A stretch of 7,674 nt of DNA. It comes from Marinilabiliales bacterium. GTDB taxonomy: Bacteria; Bacteroidota; Bacteroidia; Bacteroidales; F082. The notes under the pieces were generated by a model. The model was not told the DNA's origin and did no database searches. It saw only the letters and a program-made list of their open reading frames with translations. The stretch lies in contig PKSW01000416.1 of NCBI GenBank assembly GCA_002869465.1, forward strand, positions 1 through 7,674, given 5' to 3'. The position numbers and the translations under genes were made by a program. Positions 6,020 through 7,674 of this stretch are shown here, one piece after another (the stretch's first letter is position 1; each line of letters opens with the position of its first letter).

Positions 6020-7674
6020 ATGAGCAAAAGAGAAATATATTTAGGAAGCACGTCTTTAAACGACAAAAACCTCGCTGTAAAAGGTGAGTTTATAAGCATA
6101 CAGAAGGAGAGGTATTTCAAAATCTCAAATTTCAATCGTATGCCTGATTTCTTTATGACCTTAGTCAGCGATTCAGATCATTGGATATTCATTTCAAGTA
6201 ACGGTTCCCTGTCAGCAGGCAGGAGAAATCGCGACAACGCTTTGTTTCCCTACTATAGTGATGATAAAATACATGATTACTGCGGCATCACCGGAAGTAA
6301 AACCATTTGTTTGGTTGAAAGCAAAGGCAGAACCAGTCTATGGGAGCCTTTCTCAAAACAGCTGGCCAAAATTTACAGAATTGAAAGAAACCTGTACAAA
6401 AGTGTTTACGGAAATCAAATCATTTTCGAAGAAATCAACCACGATTTGGGGCTTAGTTTCCGTTACAGCTGGTCAAACAGCGAACAATTTGGCTTTGTAA
6501 AACAATCTGGAATAACTAATATTACTAATGAACCCGTAAAAGTTGAACTACTTGACGGGATAAGGAACATCCTGCCTAGTGGTATCGATTACATCTTTCA
6601 GAATGAATACAGCAACCTTTCGGACGCCTATAAAAAAGCCGAACTTATTGAAGAAACAGGACTGGGCATTTTTATGCTGAGTTCTATTCCTGTAGATCGG
6701 GCTGAACCCAGCGAATCATTATACGCAACAACTGTCTGGTCAAGTGGTTTAGTGAATAGTAAAATACTGATCTCTGATCACCAGTTAGCGAAGTTCAAGC
6801 AAGGATTTGCCGTTACAACGGAAACAGACATCAGGGCATCCAGAGGAGCTTATTATGTGAATGCAGAACTTACGCTAAAGAAACAGCAGACAGCCGAATG
6901 GATGACAGTGGCCGAGATCAACCAAAGCACTACCGATGTTGCCAACCTGAACCTTCTCTTAAAAAATACGCCAAAAATTCTAAGCCAGGTTCACAAAGAC
7001 ATCGAAGCCGGTACTAAGAGGCTTGTAAAAATTGTGGCAGCTGCTGATGGTTTACAAACCAGCAATGAAGAACTTTGTTGTGTCCGGCATTTTACTAACA
7101 CCCTGTTTAACGTTATGCGCGGGGGTGTATACCAGGATGATTACACTTTAGATAGCAGTGATTTTAGAGATTTTGTAAACCTGACCAACACAAAAATCAG
7201 CAATGATTTCAAAAATACACTTGATGCGTTACCCAAGAAAATTTCAAATAGCGATCTTATTCAACTAGCAGAAAAAAAGGGTAATGCCCACTTTATTAGA
7301 ATATGTTACGAATATTTACCACTGACATTCAGTCGGCGACATGGCGACCCGAGCCGTCCGTGGAACCAGTTTTCTATTGATAATAAAAATGAGGATGGAA
7401 GTCCGAAGCTCGATTTTCAGGGAAACTGGAGAGATATTTTTCAGAATTGGGAAGCTTTAAGTGTTTCGTATCCGGGTTTTATAGAAAACATCATTTCCAA
7501 ATTTGTAAATGCTTCCACACCTGATGGTTATAATCCATATAGGATCATGAGAAGTGGCATCGACTGGGAAAGTCCCGATCCAGATGATCCCTGGGCATAT
7601 ATTGGCTACTGGGGTGATCACCAAATCATATATCTTCAAAAACTGTTGGAACTTTCCGATAGTTATCATCCTGG
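6020..7674 (+). CDS. Beta-1,3-oligoglucan phosphorylase-like protein (GH94-related; probably GH149), 3' truncated
   Basis: The frame runs open from ATG 6020 to the window end: 551 codons plus two bases, with no stop. There is no signal peptide (MSKREIYLGSTSLND), so the protein should be cytoplasmic. Residues about 1-290 look like the N-terminal beta-sandwich of GH94-like phosphorylases, with EQFGFVKQSGITNITNEPV near 155-173 and a DGIRNILPSG strand. A helical linker around Trp294 follows. From about 380 the barrel begins, with RRHGDPSRPWN (439-449), GNWRDIFQNWEAL (468-480), SGIDWE (512-517) and GYWGDHQIIYLQKLLE (529-544). The last two blocks parallel the RDQLQD and SDDHLWL regions of cellobiose phosphorylases. 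The catalytic Asp region of that family comes later and is outside the window. The known beta-1,3-oligoglucan phosphorylases of GH149 and GH161 are proteins of roughly 1,000 residues or more. I favour GH149 because of the Gram-negative GH16/MFS context, but this is recall, not a search. The reaction would be oligosaccharide plus phosphate to glucose 1-phosphate. The start has no clear ribosome-binding site; no in-frame upstream alternative was seen. Confidence 0.75.
   Translation, partial: MSKREIYLGSTSLNDKNLAVKGEFISIQKERYFKISNFNRMPDFFMTLVSDSDHWIFISSNGSLSAGRRNRDNALFPYYSDDKIHDYCGITGSKTICLVESKGRTSLWEPFSKQLAKIYRIERNLYKSVYGNQIIFEEINHDLGLSFRYSWSNSEQFGFVKQSGITNITNEPVKVELLDGIRNILPSGIDYIFQNEYSNLSDAYKKAELIEETGLGIFMLSSIPVDRAEPSESLYATTVWSSGLVNSKILISDHQLAKFKQGFAVTTETDIRASRGAYYVNAELTLKKQQTAEWMTVAEINQSTTDVANLNLLLKNTPKILSQVHKDIEAGTKRLVKIVAAADGLQTSNEELCCVRHFTNTLFNVMRGGVYQDDYTLDSSDFRDFVNLTNTKISNDFKNTLDALPKKISNSDLIQLAEKKGNAHFIRICYEYLPLTFSRRHGDPSRPWNQFSIDNKNEDGSPKLDFQGNWRDIFQNWEALSVSYPGFIENIISKFVNASTPDGYNPYRIMRSGIDWESPDPDDPWAYIGYWGDHQIIYLQKLLELSDSYHP

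Noticed and set aside
6258..6500. Plus-strand reading frame of 80 codons
   Set aside because: It is out of frame inside the phosphorylase-like gene, whose protein shows recognisable family blocks; this is a shadow.
1..7674. CRISPR array, tRNA or rRNA gene, insertion sequence or phage genes
   Set aside because: No short regularly spaced repeats, RNA-gene landmarks, transposase motifs or terminal inverted repeats were seen; the window is a continuous catabolic gene cluster.

Overview
The window looks like part of a beta-1,3-glucan (laminarin-type) polysaccharide utilisation locus from a Bacteroidota species, probably marine or sediment-dwelling. That placement is inferred from several features. 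The DNA is AT-rich. Three proteins have lipoprotein signal peptides, and two of these carry Bacteroidota-style surface-export residues (C-x-K-acidic) just after the lipid-modified cysteine. PKD-type modules are present, start codons have A-rich leaders rather than clear Shine-Dalgarno sites, and surface glycan-binding proteins sit next to GH16 enzymes. No SusC/SusD pair or regulator lies in the window; a SusC/SusD pair, if the locus has one, would most likely lie upstream.

All genes are on the + strand and tightly packed. (1) Positions 1-1121 are the 3' part of a secreted glycan-binding protein: the end of a CBM4/9-like beta-sandwich, then two near-identical Trp-rich repeats of 155 residues. 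(2) Positions 1134-2069 encode a PKD-containing lipoprotein whose C-terminal domain appears to be a divergent relative of those repeats. (3) A 147-base gap holds a strong 15-bp hairpin. (4) Positions 2217-3533 encode a surface lipoprotein with two PKD-like modules and a GH16 catalytic domain. (5) Positions 3572-4399 encode a second, shorter GH16 lipoprotein without the canonical surface-export signal. (6) Positions 4418-5980 encode an MFS sugar transporter of the sugar porter family with an unusually long loop. (7) Position 6020 to the window end holds the N-terminal half of a large cytoplasmic protein with GH94-like (clan GH-Q) phosphorylase motifs, most likely a GH149-type beta-1,3-oligoglucan phosphorylase.

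Together the genes describe a pathway: surface proteins hold a beta-1,3-glucan, an outer-membrane GH16 cuts it, a second GH16 may trim it further, an inner-membrane MFS carrier imports the products, and a cytoplasmic phosphorylase splits oligosaccharides with phosphate to release glucose 1-phosphate. The least described parts are the Trp-rich glycan-binding domain seen three times in two genes, the transporter loop, and the phosphorylase, whose catalytic acid should lie beyond the window. All functions come from reading motifs by eye; no database search was run.
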